Positions 8,941 to 18,463 of a stretch of 64,000 bases of DNA are shown in pieces; within the stretch, counting starts at the first letter, position 1; every line of letters starts with the position of its first letter. Origin of the DNA: Aerococcaceae bacterium DSM 111021. GTDB lineage: Bacteria; Bacillota; Bacilli; Lactobacillales; Aerococcaceae. The stretch covers positions 372,001-436,000 of the forward strand of contig JACCEK010000002.1 of the NCBI GenBank assembly GCA_020112395.1, written 5' to 3'. The position numbers and the translations under genes were made by a program. The notes under the pieces are model-generated. The model saw nothing but the letters and a program-made list of their open reading frames with translations. It did not search any database and was not told where the DNA came from.

Positions 8941-10325
8941 AAAACTGGTACCTCCTGGTCATCGAGTCTTGTGTCGTAGAAGTGTCCCTTAACTGCTGCT
9001 AGGACGGCCATCGCGGGACTGCATAAGTGAGTGCGTGAGCCTTTTCCTTGTCGCCCTTCGAAATTTCGGTTTGTTGTCGAGGCACAGTGCGTTCCCGGCG
9101 GTACACGATCCGCATTCATCGATATACAAGCTGAACAACCTGGTTCCCGCCACTCAAATCCAGCGTCTATATATTGTTGAGCAATTCCCATTGCTTCGGC
9201 TGCACGTTTCACCGGCCGACTACCTGGAACTACCCAAGCTGAAATATGAGGAGCAACCTTGCGCCCTTTTATATATTTAGCCCCTTCAATCAAGTCTTCC
9301 AGACGAGAATTTGTACACGAACCTAAAAATATATAAGATATAGGGATGTCCGTCGCATCCATTTGAGGTCTCAAATCCATGTATTCATAAGCACGTTGAT
9401 CATTATGATCACTTACTTGCGGGAATTTCTCTCCATAAGGTAACCCCATCGCAGGAGTCGTCCCCCAAGTGACATAAGGTGCTAAATCATCGATAGATAC
9501 TTCTAATACATAGTCAAAGTCAGCATCTGGGTCTGTATATAGTGTCTTCCAATAAGCCACTGCCCGTTTAAAATCTTTGGGAGCTCTTGGCTTGCCTTCA
9601 AGATAGTCAAAGGTTTTCTGGTCTGGAGCTACTAGGCCATACTTTGCTCCAAACTCAATCGCCATATTGCACAATGTCATGCGTCCTTCCATCGACAAGT
9701 CACTCACTGCTTCGCCATAATATTCAATCGCATAACCTGTCGCAAAGTCAGTGCCATACGTATGAATAAGATTCAACATAATATCTTTTGCATAAACACC
9801 CGCTTGTAGTTTACCAGTCAGTTTAATCCCCATTATCTTTGGTTTTCTTTGCCAAATTGTCTGCGTCGCAAAAACGTGTTCAACTTCTGAAGAGCCAATT
9901 CCAAAAGCAATGGCGCCAAAAGCCCCATGGGTTGCTGTATGTGAATCACCACAAACAACGGTTTTACCAGGTTGAGTTGCCCCTTGTTCCGGTCCAATCA
10001 TATGAACGATTCCTTGACCTTCACTGCCGTGATCCATTAACTCAACTCCGAAATCTCGACAGTTTCTTTGTAATGCTTCAATTTGTTTTCTTGAAATGGC
10101 ATCCTTAATCGTAAAGATATTCTTAGTCGGCACATTATGATCAATCGTTGCGATAGTTTTTTCAGGAGCCCTCAGCTGGCGTCCTTCTGAACGTAAACTT
10201 TCAAAACCTTGCGGTGTGGTTACTTCGTGAATCATATGTAAATCTATGTATAATAACTGAGCATTTCCTTCCTCGCCAGCTAAAACATGTTCTTGCCAAA
10301 CTTTATCAAATAGTGTCTGTCCCAT
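8937..10325 (-). CDS. leuC: 3-isopropylmalate dehydratase large subunit LeuC
   Basis: About 462 aa. The aconitase-superfamily 4Fe-4S cysteines are present: one in LGSCTNSR and two in [31 protein letters not shown] is also typical. Carries out the isomerisation step of leucine synthesis with LeuD. I chose ATG at 10325, eight bases after GGAG. A GTG three codons earlier overlaps the leuB stop and is the alternative. As an oxygen-labile Fe-S enzyme it depends on the SUF system, which is encoded about 16 kb away in this window. Confidence 0.96.
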   Translation of the reverse strand: MGQTLFDKVWQEHVLAGEEGNAQLLYIDLHMIHEVTTPQGFESLRSEGRQLRAPEKTIATIDHNVPTKNIFTIKDAISRKQIEALQRNCRDFGVELMDHGSEGQGIVHMIGPEQGATQPGKTVVCGDSHTATHGAFGAIAFGIGSSEVEHVFATQTIWQRKPKIMGIKLTGKLQAGVYAKDIMLNLIHTYGTDFATGYAIEYYGEAVSDLSMEGRMTLCNMAIEFGAKYGLVAPDQKTFDYLEGKPRAPKDFKRAVAYWKTLYTDPDADFDYVLEVSIDDLAPYVTWGTTPAMGLPYGEKFPQVSDHNDQRAYEYMDLRPQMDATDIPISYIFLGSCTNSRLEDLIEGAKYIKGRKVAPHISAWVVPGSRPVKRAAEAMGIAQQYIDAGFEWREPGCSACISMNADRVPPGTHCASTTNRNFEGRQGKGSRTHLCSPAMAVLAAVKGHFYDTRLDDQEVPVL

Positions 10326-10330
10326 GCTTT

Positions 10331-11371
10331 TCACTCCAATCGTTTAATTAACTCTTGCTTAAATTCACTTGTCATCAATTGTCCACCTAAATCTCTCGTT
10401 CCACCAGTAGCCGCAATCGTCTCATAAGTAGCTGTCTCAATTTGATCGGCTAAAGCTATTTGCTGAAAACTCTGCCTTAACATCATACACACAGATAAGA
10501 TCATCGACACCGGATTGGCAATATTTAAACCAGCTATGTCCGGAGCAGAACCGTGAATTGGTTCGTATAAAGCTGGTCCATCAATACTTAGACTCGCACT
10601 TGCAAGCATCCCCAGTGAACCTGTGATCACAGAAGCTTGATCACTTAGAATATCTCCGAACAAATTCTCAGTCACAATGACATCAAAAGTGGGAGCAGCC
10701 ATCATCAATTTCATTGCTGCTGCATCAACATATATATGTTCCACTTCAACTGACGGGTATTCTTCTGAAACTTCCTGCACTATCTGTCGCCATAACTTAC
10801 TATTTGCTAAGACGTTCGCCTTATCGACCGAGGTCAATTTTTGACGACGAGTGAGCGCCAATTCAAAAGCCAATCGAACAATTTGTTCAATTTGTTTTCT
10901 TGTATAATTCATCGTATCAATGGCCTCATCTGAATCATAACATTTCGGTTGTCCAAAATATAAACCACCTATTAGTTCGCGAACAATCACAAAATCTGTT
11001 CCCCGCACTTTGTCTGCTTTTAATGGAGACTTTTCTTCCAAAAAAGTTTGCATTTTTGTTGGCCTCAAATTTGCATACAATTTAAGCGCTTGTCTCAAAG
11101 CTAATAATCCACTTTCTGGTGTTTCTTTAGCCCCTTCCCACCGAGGCCCACCGATCGCACCTAACAAAATAGCATCTGCTTGTTGACAAGCCATTAGAGT
11201 CTCTTGCGGTAACGGTATACCAGCTTGCTCAATCGCAGCCCCGCCAAAAGGAAAAGAGACCACTTCGTAAGCAAACTTCCCCTTACTGGCGACGGCTAAT
11301 ATTTCTAAAGCACTGGTCATAATTTCTGGACCAATCCCATCACCTGCAAGGGCGACGATTCTTTTAGTCAT
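10331..11371 (-). CDS. leuB: 3-isopropylmalate dehydrogenase LeuB
   Basis: 346 aa. GDGIGPEIM near the N-terminus, [19 protein letters not shown], the substrate/metal segment [15 protein letters not shown] and the NAD-binding [12 protein letters not shown] identify LeuB. It oxidises and decarboxylates 3-isopropylmalate to 2-oxoisocaproate with NAD+. Strong Shine-Dalgarno (AGAAAGGACAG). It follows leuA by 15 bp and touches leuC. Confidence 0.96.
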   Translation of the reverse strand: MTKRIVALAGDGIGPEIMTSALEILAVASKGKFAYEVVSFPFGGAAIEQAGIPLPQETLMACQQADAILLGAIGGPRWEGAKETPESGLLALRQALKLYANLRPTKMQTFLEEKSPLKADKVRGTDFVIVRELIGGLYFGQPKCYDSDEAIDTMNYTRKQIEQIVRLAFELALTRRQKLTSVDKANVLANSKLWRQIVQEVSEEYPSVEVEHIYVDAAAMKLMMAAPTFDVIVTENLFGDILSDQASVITGSLGMLASASLSIDGPALYEPIHGSAPDIAGLNIANPVSMILSVCMMLRQSFQQIALADQIETATYETIAATGGTRDLGGQLMTSEFKQELIKRLE

Positions 11372-11386
11372 ACAACACTGTCCTTT

Positions 11387-12892
11387 CTAATTGATTGCTT
11401 GTAAATAAGCTTTGGCAGAAGCAGTTAGTACATCAAAATCAATCCCTGTGCCGTAAGATAGATAACCATTAGGCAATTGAATCGTCACATGCACTTGAGC
11501 TTGTGAGTCGTGTCCTTGTGTAATGGCATCAATCCGGTACTCATGCAAGATAATATTCAATTTCAGCATGCGATTGATGGTTTTATAAATCGCATCAACA
11601 CTTCCCGCTCCTGTATCGGTATCTAACAGAATACGATTATCCTGCTGGCGATCTCGAATAGCAACTGTAGCGGCATGAAGCCCTTCTTCAATATATTGAA
11701 CTTGAAGTCTCGCTAATTCATAATTTGCTTGGTCTTCAATTGTTGCGCCAGCAATAAGGGCATGTAAATCAGTTGTCGAAATGTTTTTCTTCTTATCTGC
11801 TAATTCTTTGAACTTCACAAAAAGTTCTTTCACCACTACTTTATCTGACATATCGTAGCCTAAACTCACCATACGATCGACAAAGGCATGTCTTCCGGAT
11901 AACTTCCCTAAAGGCAGATCATTACTTGAAACCCCAACAAGTTGAGGGGTAATAATTTCATAAGTTTCAGGATTCTTCAATACACCATCTTGATGAATAC
12001 CGGATTCGTGTGCGTAAGCATTAGCGCCAATAATCGCTTTATTGCGAGGAATAGGCATTCCAGATAAACGACTGACAAGATCACTTGTATTCTTAGTTTC
12101 ATCCAGTTTGATCTGATTTTCAGCTTGATAGGCATCACGACGAATATGTAGGGCCACTGCAACTTCCTCTAAAGCGGTGTTTCCTGCACGCTCACCAATC
12201 CCATTAATTGTTCCTTCAACTCTTAGTGCACCTTGCTCGATCGCTGCAAGAGCATTGGCTGTCGCCATTCCTAGATCATCATGACAATGAGAGGAAAAAA
12301 TAACTTCATCAAAGGCCGATATATTCTCTTTCAAATACGCAAATAAAGCACCGTATTCCGTTGGGTTTGTATAACCAACCGTATCCGGAATATTAATTAT
12401 CGTTGCGCCACATTTAATTGCCACTTGAATCACTTCAACAAGAAAATCCCATTCAGTCCGAGTAGCATCCTCCGGCGAAAATTGAACTTGATCAAAATAT
12501 TGCTTGGCATAAGTAATGTGTTTCTTAACTGACGCCAGAATTTCAGCTTTTGTCATGGATAATTTACTTTCACGATGAATCGGACTTGTAGCAATAAAGA
12601 CATGAATCTGCTTATGATTTGCCTCTTTTAATGCCTCACGAACACTATCAATGTCTTCAATAGAACACCTTGCTAAGCCGCCAACTGTAGCATGTTTTAT
12701 CTGAGCTGCAATTTCTTGAACAGCTTCAAAATCTCCCTGGCTTGAGATAGGAAAGCCAGCTTCTATAACATCAATACCCCATTTTTCTAATTGAAGTGCT
12801 ATCTGAACTTTTTCTTTCGTATTAAAATTTACACCTGGTGTCTGCTCGCCATCTCTCAAGGTTGTATCAAAAAATTGAATCTGCTTAACCAT
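11387..12892 (-). CDS. leuA: 2-isopropylmalate synthase LeuA
   Basis: 501 aa. N-terminal DRE-TIM barrel with [14 protein letters not shown] (about 8-21), the metal-binding HCHDD segment and GNTALEEVA. The C-terminal LeuA dimer/regulatory domain follows (from about residue 390, ending in the leucine-binding region [17 protein letters not shown]). It condenses acetyl-CoA with 2-oxoisovalerate, the first committed step to leucine. The full regulatory domain implies leucine feedback inhibition, in addition to the attenuator upstream. AGAGGAGG Shine-Dalgarno. Confidence 0.96.
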   Translation of the reverse strand: MVKQIQFFDTTLRDGEQTPGVNFNTKEKVQIALQLEKWGIDVIEAGFPISSQGDFEAVQEIAAQIKHATVGGLARCSIEDIDSVREALKEANHKQIHVFIATSPIHRESKLSMTKAEILASVKKHITYAKQYFDQVQFSPEDATRTEWDFLVEVIQVAIKCGATIINIPDTVGYTNPTEYGALFAYLKENISAFDEVIFSSHCHDDLGMATANALAAIEQGALRVEGTINGIGERAGNTALEEVAVALHIRRDAYQAENQIKLDETKNTSDLVSRLSGMPIPRNKAIIGANAYAHESGIHQDGVLKNPETYEIITPQLVGVSSNDLPLGKLSGRHAFVDRMVSLGYDMSDKVVVKELFVKFKELADKKKNISTTDLHALIAGATIEDQANYELARLQVQYIEEGLHAATVAIRDRQQDNRILLDTDTGAGSVDAIYKTINRMLKLNIILHEYRIDAITQGHDSQAQVHVTIQLPNGYLSYGTGIDFDVLTASAKAYLQAIN

Positions 12893-12921
12893 CCTATTTC
12901 CTCCTCTAGTGCGTCACTGGA

Positions 12922-13701
12922 TCAATAATACTCTCCGTGGCGATAATTCCATGAATGATAACCTTCTGACAAATGAAACATAATGCGTTCTAAATCTAAC
13001 CCTTTACGGATTAAGACAGGTGCTGGTTCAACAGAACGTTGATTACCTTGTTCAGGCACGAGTTGACCGTGTGCATCGACAAAAGAAATCATCACTCCTT
13101 GTTCATAACGTGTATCTACCGTTTTATCTGGCTGAATAGATTTGACGTAGTCATCTCCGTCAATAATTAAATCTGCCTCATGTTCTATTTGTTCACCAAT
13201 ACCAGCTACCACACCTCGATTACCTTTTCCTGATGGATTGGCAGAACTTGCGAATAATAGTGACTGTTGATCTGTCCAAAGTTTAGCAGCGATTTGTTCT
13301 CCAGGTACACCGAATTTAATAACGAAACAACTAGTTCCGCGTGTATCTGACATCAACTCAGAGGAGCCATCGGCGGGTATATAATGTTTACCTGAAGCTT
13401 TCCAAGGAAGTATACAACCTAATAACACGTCTTCCTCCCAGCACTTCTCATAAATCTTTTTTATTTCGGGAGTCATTTCCGCTAGCTCATCTAACTGTTC
13501 TAATGAGCCTACTAAAACGACACCAGGTTTGTTTCGTTTTCGATTTTTAGCAGAAAATTTCCTCTCCAAGCCCACTCTATCCATTGTTGCAATAATATAG
13601 CCTACCTTTGTAGGACAGACGATAGTTTTTCCACCACTTTTTAATAAGGTTACTGCTTCTTCTTGTAAATTACCTGACCACTTTATGTGTTTATTCTCCA
13701 T
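12922..13701 (-). CDS. Sua5/YciO/YrdC-domain protein, first gene of the leucine operon
   Basis: 259 aa with a YrdC-like fold: PTKVGYII near residue 31, the basic motif KNRKRNKPG (about 52-60) and SSANPSGKGN (about 152-161), which correspond to the nucleotide/carboxy-binding elements of TsaC/YrdC. YrdC enzymes make threonylcarbamoyl-AMP for tRNA modification, but this protein is divergent and has a C-terminal extension of about 50 residues (PAPVLIRKGLDLERIMFHL...). It lies 29 bp upstream of leuA with no terminator, behind the leucine attenuator, so it is co-regulated with leucine synthesis. Whether it is a true TsaC or a paralogue with another acyl-adenylate role is unknown. Confidence 0.75.
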   Translation of the reverse strand: MENKHIKWSGNLQEEAVTLLKSGGKTIVCPTKVGYIIATMDRVGLERKFSAKNRKRNKPGVVLVGSLEQLDELAEMTPEIKKIYEKCWEEDVLLGCILPWKASGKHYIPADGSSELMSDTRGTSCFVIKFGVPGEQIAAKLWTDQQSLLFASSANPSGKGNRGVVAGIGEQIEHEADLIIDGDDYVKSIQPDKTVDTRYEQGVMISFVDAHGQLVPEQGNQRSVEPAPVLIRKGLDLERIMFHLSEGYHSWNYRHGEYY

Positions 13702-13784
13702 TTGATTAACATCCTTCCTATTCCCAAATTTTAAATTTCTTACTTAGATCATGTCACTCAGCAACGAACATTTTTTCAAATCAT

Positions 13785-13823
13785 ACAAAAAACCCGACTC
13801 AGTGTTTTCACCTAAGTCGGGTT
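13785..13823 (-). terminator. attenuator terminator of the leucine operon
   Basis: On the minus strand: AACCCGACT ... AGTCGGGTT (9-bp stem, GC-rich) followed by TTTTTT. It lies between the leucine leader peptide and the YrdC-like gene, as expected for transcription attenuation. Confidence 0.85.
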
Positions 13824-13941
13824 GTTCAATAGTTTGATGAAAGTTCTCATCATGCTATAACAGTTTATTATTACCCGCTTAAATGATTTAATCCGTTTGA
13901 TTAAACTTATAAACGAGCAAGAAATTAAGCTCCTTAAAAGA

Positions 13942-14013
13942 CTAATCAAACTTGTCTAATAACGCGCGTAATAATAATAAATTTATGATTGAATCATAAT
14001 TAGCTGTTTGCAT
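13942..14013 (-). CDS. leuL: leucine-rich leader peptide of the leu operon
   Basis: A 23-codon ORF begins at ATG 14013 with an excellent Shine-Dalgarno (AAAGGAGAGG). It reads MQTANYDSIINLLLLRALLDKFD: four consecutive leucines, then two more within three codons, all TTA (a seventh-leucine context is absent). Downstream, GTTTGATTAG at the ORF end can pair with TTTAATCAAAC about 60 nt later. A Rho-independent terminator follows. This is the classic layout of ribosome-stalling attenuation by leucyl-tRNA shortage. Seen directly: ORF, leucine run and terminator. The mechanism is inferred from known leu leaders. Confidence 0.85.
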   Translation of the reverse strand: MQTANYDSIINLLLLRALLDKFD

Positions 14014-14047
14014 GTGATTCCTCTCCTTTAATAATTATTCTAATGCT

Positions 14048-14076
14048 ATATTAATATTAATCTCTTCACTTGTCAA
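14048..14076 (-). promoter_or_regulatory. promoter of the leucine operon
   Basis: -35 TTGACA (14071-14076), 17-bp spacer, -10 TAATAT (14048-14053), about 35 bp upstream of the leader peptide start. Confidence 0.8.
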
Positions 14077-14350
14077 GTTGTTTTCTAATCTATTCTTAAC
14101 TTTTATCATTATATCCTAATTAAAAATCTTGGAATATTCTACTTTCTATTATAATGTACTTGAAAGATTACTATCTTATGTTTTAGACTTAGCTAATAAA
14201 TTCACTAATTTACTTTAATTACAATAAGTAAGGCATAAATTTATTATTACCACCTTAAGTTTTGAATGATTTCCTGTGCTTTCTATGTCAACTTCTAATT
14301 AGAACATTATGATATAATAGTCAAAACGTGTGATTGAAAGGAATTTTACA

Positions 14351-14503
14351 ATGACTAAAACCCCAAGATCTTTAGTTCAAGAAATTAATTTCGATTTAAA
14401 TGGCATTGAACAATTAAAGAACAAGGTGATTAACAAAAGTCTCAAGACGAGTGAGTTAATCCTTGATTATCCAACTGTTTACATCGTAAATAATAATCCG
14501 TAA
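14351..14503 (+). pseudogene. 50-codon gene fragment, possibly the start of a GIY-YIG/DUF2075-type protein
   Basis: ATG at 14351 with Shine-Dalgarno GAAAGGA opens 50 codons (MTKTPRSLVQEINFDLNGIE ... LDYPTVYIVNNNP). A TATAAT box lies about 30 bp upstream (14312-14317 region). The tail TVYIVNNNP resembles the first strand of GIY-YIG nuclease domains found at the N-terminus of DUF2075 proteins, from memory and with low confidence. The ORF stops 11 bp before the left inverted repeat of the IS30-type element and nothing on the far side continues it. I therefore read it as a truncated remnant rather than a complete small protein. A genuine small protein cannot be excluded. Confidence 0.45.
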
Positions 14504-14569
14504 ATTTCAAGTTTAAGTTAGCCACTTTTCTTTGAATTATTTACTAGCTCTATTTTCTTTTTGGATCGA

Positions 14570-14679
14570 GTCAGTGCTTGATAATGAGTTGAGGCATGGT
14601 AGTCTCTTCGACAAGCTGGCATATGCCAGCTTTACAGCTATAAAATCATGCCGAATGAGGCTCGTTGTCAAGCACTGAC
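14570..14679. repeat. nested inverted repeat inside the IS30-type element
   Basis: Outer arms GTCAGTGCTTGATAATGAG and its complement (two G-T pairs) enclose GGCATG/CATGCC arms and a perfect central palindrome GCTGGCATATGCCAGC. It covers the 3' end of the transposase gene. It may act as a terminator or protect the element from outside transcription. Confidence 0.7.
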
Positions 14680-15771
14680 GGGTTCCGCCACTGGTTCCCC
14701 TTTACGTTCTTTATGAAATTCTCGAATGAATAAGTCATGTGGAGTTTGGTAGCCTAATTGCTTACGTGGATAATCATTCATCCAGTTTTGGATACGCAGG
14801 CATTGTCTATCTCATATAGCTTCAAGCGGTTGACCTTTAGGCAGGAAGCGGCGAATGATCTTATGTTGATTCTCACTTGTACCACGATCCCAAGAGGCAT
14901 AAGGGTGAGTGAAATAGACATTGACGACCTCTTGTAAAGATGTATGAAGCCCTGCAAATTCAGACCCATTATCTGACGTAATCGTCTTAAATAATTGAGA
15001 GAATGATTCACCCGCACGTTGATGCAAACTTTCAATTGCTTCATCCACAGCCTGAGCCGTTTTATCCTTGATTTTCAGAATGACTTCATAGCGAGTTTTG
15101 CGTTCAACTAACGTCAACAATACGGGATCCGAGGCAACTTTACTTCCAATAACTGTATCAATTTCCCAATGTCCAAAACTCTTTCTTGTCTCAATTTCTT
15201 GAGGACGCTCTTCGATAGAAGGACCTAAAACGCGTTGGTTTCGGCGGGCTTTCTTCGTGTTCTTCTTGGTATTTCGCGAGAGTTTCTCTAATAAATCCAG
15301 GTTGCGTGTTTTCATGACGTCACTATCAATCCAGTGATATAAAGTTGTTGTGCAAGGGATGATAGCAGTCTCAAATAATTCATTTTCACGCGCGTGGCCA
15401 ACGACCACATCTGACGACCATTTGTCTTCCAACATCTTAGTGTCTGCCCACTCAACAAAGGCGTTCATTTTCGCCCATTTAGGTCTTCTACCGCAATTTA
15501 GACGTTGTTGGTCATAATGAGCTTTTCCAGCATCAGCATCGTAAATAGTGTAGGTATAGTCATAAATTTTCCCTTTTTGTTTTTGACGTTTCCGTTGTGT
15601 GACCGAACCTCTTTTCACTTCATTATGAATGGTTTGAGGTGAACGACCTAGTGACTTGGCAATAGCGCGGTTAGAGTAACCTTCTTTCTTAAGAATCGCA
15701 ATTTGACAACGTTCTTGATAAGATAGGTGTGTCCCTTTTCGTGAGTTCGTGTTAAACTGTTCTTGCGTCAT
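14668..15771 (-). pseudogene. IS30-family transposase with an in-frame TGA
   Basis: The frame from ATG 15771 encodes an N-terminal HTH (YSNRAIAKSLGRSPQTIHNEVKRG) and a DDE catalytic core (FGHWEIDTVIG, ITSDNGSEFAG, and the SWDRGTSENQHKIIRRFLPKG segment with the final E). A TGA at 14812-14814 stops it after 319 residues. The same frame continues for 47 codons (DRQCLRIQNWMNDYPRKQLG...) to a TGA at 14668, matching the normal IS30 C-terminus. The intact protein would be 367 aa. The truncated form keeps all DDE residues but loses the C-terminal tail. Confidence 0.85.
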
Positions 15772-16037
15772 GTGAATTCATCCTTTTCTATTGAGAGTTG
15801 TGGTAACTTCAATATTAACATGAATTTCACATGGCGTTTTTTTATGGACTTTTAGAAGTGGCTAACTTCATTATAAAATCCGCCAAAATAATTTATTTTA
15901 AATAATGGATTGAGTGGACATTGGACTAGGATTAGCGGGTCTGCTCAAGGGCGGTCGATGAGTCGGGGGTGATAGTGTACTTTGGTAATTCTCTGCCATT
16001 GAATCGACTTTGTTGGCAGACTATCGTATTTCAGACC

Positions 16038-16829
16038 TTAATGAACCACACTTATCCAAGGGCGGTCGTTTTCCCAGCGGACTTTGACGTTTACCTTGAA
16101 GGTATTCGTTAGGTTCTCAGCGGTCAGGACTTGATTTTTAGGTCCACTGCTGACAACTTCCCCATCTCGGATCAATAGAATGTGCGTAATAGCTGGGGTG
16201 ATTTCCTCGATATGGTGGGTGACGTAAATCAAGTGGCAGTCTTGCTTCACAATTGAATTCATCTGCTGTAACAACTCTTCTCGCGCTAGGATATCTAGAC
16301 CCGAGCAAGGCTCATCCAAAATCATCAGGCGCGGGCGGTTCATTAATGCCCGGCCTATTAATACGCGACGCTTCTCTCCTTGGGATAAGGTGCTGAAAGC
16401 TTGCTCACTTAAATAACCAATTCGCAATTCCTCAAGAATCGCCTGAACCAAATGCCAGTCTGACTCAGTAATATCTTGCTTGTTATACAAGCCAACCGTT
16501 GAGAATTTCCCACTGAGGATAATATGCTTCGCACGTTGCTTGTTAAATGTAGAGCCAAAGCGGTCCAAGGCTGAACTTACATAACCAATCTCTTCACGCA
16601 ACTTAGGTAAGCTGGCCTCGCCAAACTTTGTATCCAGCACTTTAACAGCTCCGGAAGTGGGATAGGAGTAGCCTGTAATAATATTCAATATCGATGTCTT
16701 GCCCGAGCCGTTTAAACCAAGGACTGCCCAGTGTTCTTCTTCCTGAACTTGCCAATTAATGCCTTTGAGTATTGACTGGCCTTGTCGTCGCCAAGTCACC
16801 TCTTCTAATTGTAATATTGTCTTCTTCAA
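16038..16829 (-). CDS. ABC transporter ATP-binding protein (ModF/YlmA-like)
   Basis: About 263 aa. Walker A LGLNGSGKTS, Q-loop region YVSSALD, signature TLSQGEKRRVLIGRAL, Walker B LMILDEPCSGLD and the H-loop THHIEEI are all present. There are no membrane segments and no permease gene nearby. Stand-alone single-domain ATPases of this YlmA/ModF-like type are of uncertain substrate. I prefer the TTG at 16829, ten bases after AAAGGAG; an ATG at 16853 would place that Shine-Dalgarno inside the gene. It lies downstream of the ilv operon terminator on the same strand. Confidence 0.8.
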   Translation of the reverse strand: MKKTILQLEEVTWRRQGQSILKGINWQVQEEEHWAVLGLNGSGKTSILNIITGYSYPTSGAVKVLDTKFGEASLPKLREEIGYVSSALDRFGSTFNKQRAKHIILSGKFSTVGLYNKQDITESDWHLVQAILEELRIGYLSEQAFSTLSQGEKRRVLIGRALMNRPRLMILDEPCSGLDILAREELLQQMNSIVKQDCHLIYVTHHIEEITPAITHILLIRDGEVVSSGPKNQVLTAENLTNTFKVNVKVRWENDRPWISVVH

Positions 16830-16876
16830 TCTGCCTCGACTCCTTTCAGTCATCGCTTTGTCTTGTTTCTATATAC

Positions 16877-16915
16877 AAGAAAACCCAGTAACAGCATTGA
16901 GCTATTACCGAGTTT
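16877..16915 (-). terminator. terminator of the ilvDBNC operon
   Basis: AAACTCGGTAATAGC ... GCTGTTACTGGGTTT on the minus strand, with TTTTC after it, between ilvC and the downstream ABC ATPase gene. Confidence 0.65.
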
Positions 16916-16934
16916 CGACGTGTATCTGGAAATA

Positions 16935-17948
<1,014 letters not shown>

Positions 17949-17974
17949 TTATTTATGTGTGTTTTTTTAATAAA

Positions 17975-18463
17975 TTACTTACTACTTGTATCTCGGACAA
18001 AGGCAGTTAAGCCTGTTCGCGACACTTCAATAATGCCGAAAGGCTTGACTAAATTAATAAGGGCATCTACCTTAGAAAGTCCTCCAGTCACTTCAATCGT
18101 AATCGAATTACGGGCTACATCTAAGATACGTGTTCGGAATGGCTCAATCAGACTTTGAATTTCTGCTCGAGATGACTTGCTAGTTTTGACTTTTATTAAG
18201 GCTAATTCTCTGGCGACAATATCTTGGTGGGTAATATCATTGACTTTTAAGACGTGAATTTGCTTGTTCAATTGCTTAATGAGTTGTTCAGCACTATTAG
18301 CTGAGTCCAAGTCAACGACAAAGGTTATCTTAGAGATCCCCTCTTCGGTTGTCTTGCCGACCGTAATACTTTCGATGTTAAAGCTACGTCTGGCGAGTAA
18401 GCCAGTGATGCGATTCAATACCCCACTAGCATCTTCCACAGTGGCTGTGATAATGTGTCTCAT
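17975..18463 (-). CDS. ilvN: acetolactate synthase small regulatory subunit IlvN/IlvH
   Basis: 162 aa. An N-terminal ACT domain (GVLNRITGLLARRSFNIESITVG) and the C-terminal ALS small-subunit domain. It binds valine and controls IlvB. Its ATG overlaps the ilvB stop (ATGA), so the two subunits are probably translationally coupled. Confidence 0.95.
   Translation of the reverse strand: MRHIITATVEDASGVLNRITGLLARRSFNIESITVGKTTEEGISKITFVVDLDSANSAEQLIKQLNKQIHVLKVNDITHQDIVARELALIKVKTSKSSRAEIQSLIEPFRTRILDVARNSITIEVTGGLSKVDALINLVKPFGIIEVSRTGLTAFVRDTSSK

Larger units (their letters stand above)
14515..15868 (-). mobile_element. IS30-family insertion sequence (about 1354 bp), degenerate
   Basis: Terminal inverted repeats AAGTTAGCCACTT(TTCTTTG) at 14515-14534 and its complement at 15849-15868 (first 13 bp identical) enclose an IS30-type transposase gene. 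Near the left end, a 19-bp imperfect inverted repeat (14570-14588 / 14661-14679) encloses a perfect 16-bp palindrome (14615-14630). No direct target repeats are evident at the ends. Confidence 0.85.

Noticed and set aside
9035-10108. Plus-strand ORFs inside leuC
   Set aside because: Antisense shadows; no Shine-Dalgarno and low-complexity, unrecognised translations.
14812-14814. TGA recoding (selenocysteine or read-through) in the IS30 transposase
   Set aside because: No supporting structure or selenocysteine gene seen; an ordinary nonsense mutation in a degraded IS is simpler.
16017-16031. 15-bp sequence CAGACTATCGTATTT also at 35703-35717
   Set aside because: A single shared 15-mer pair is expected by chance in 64 kb; flanks do not match.
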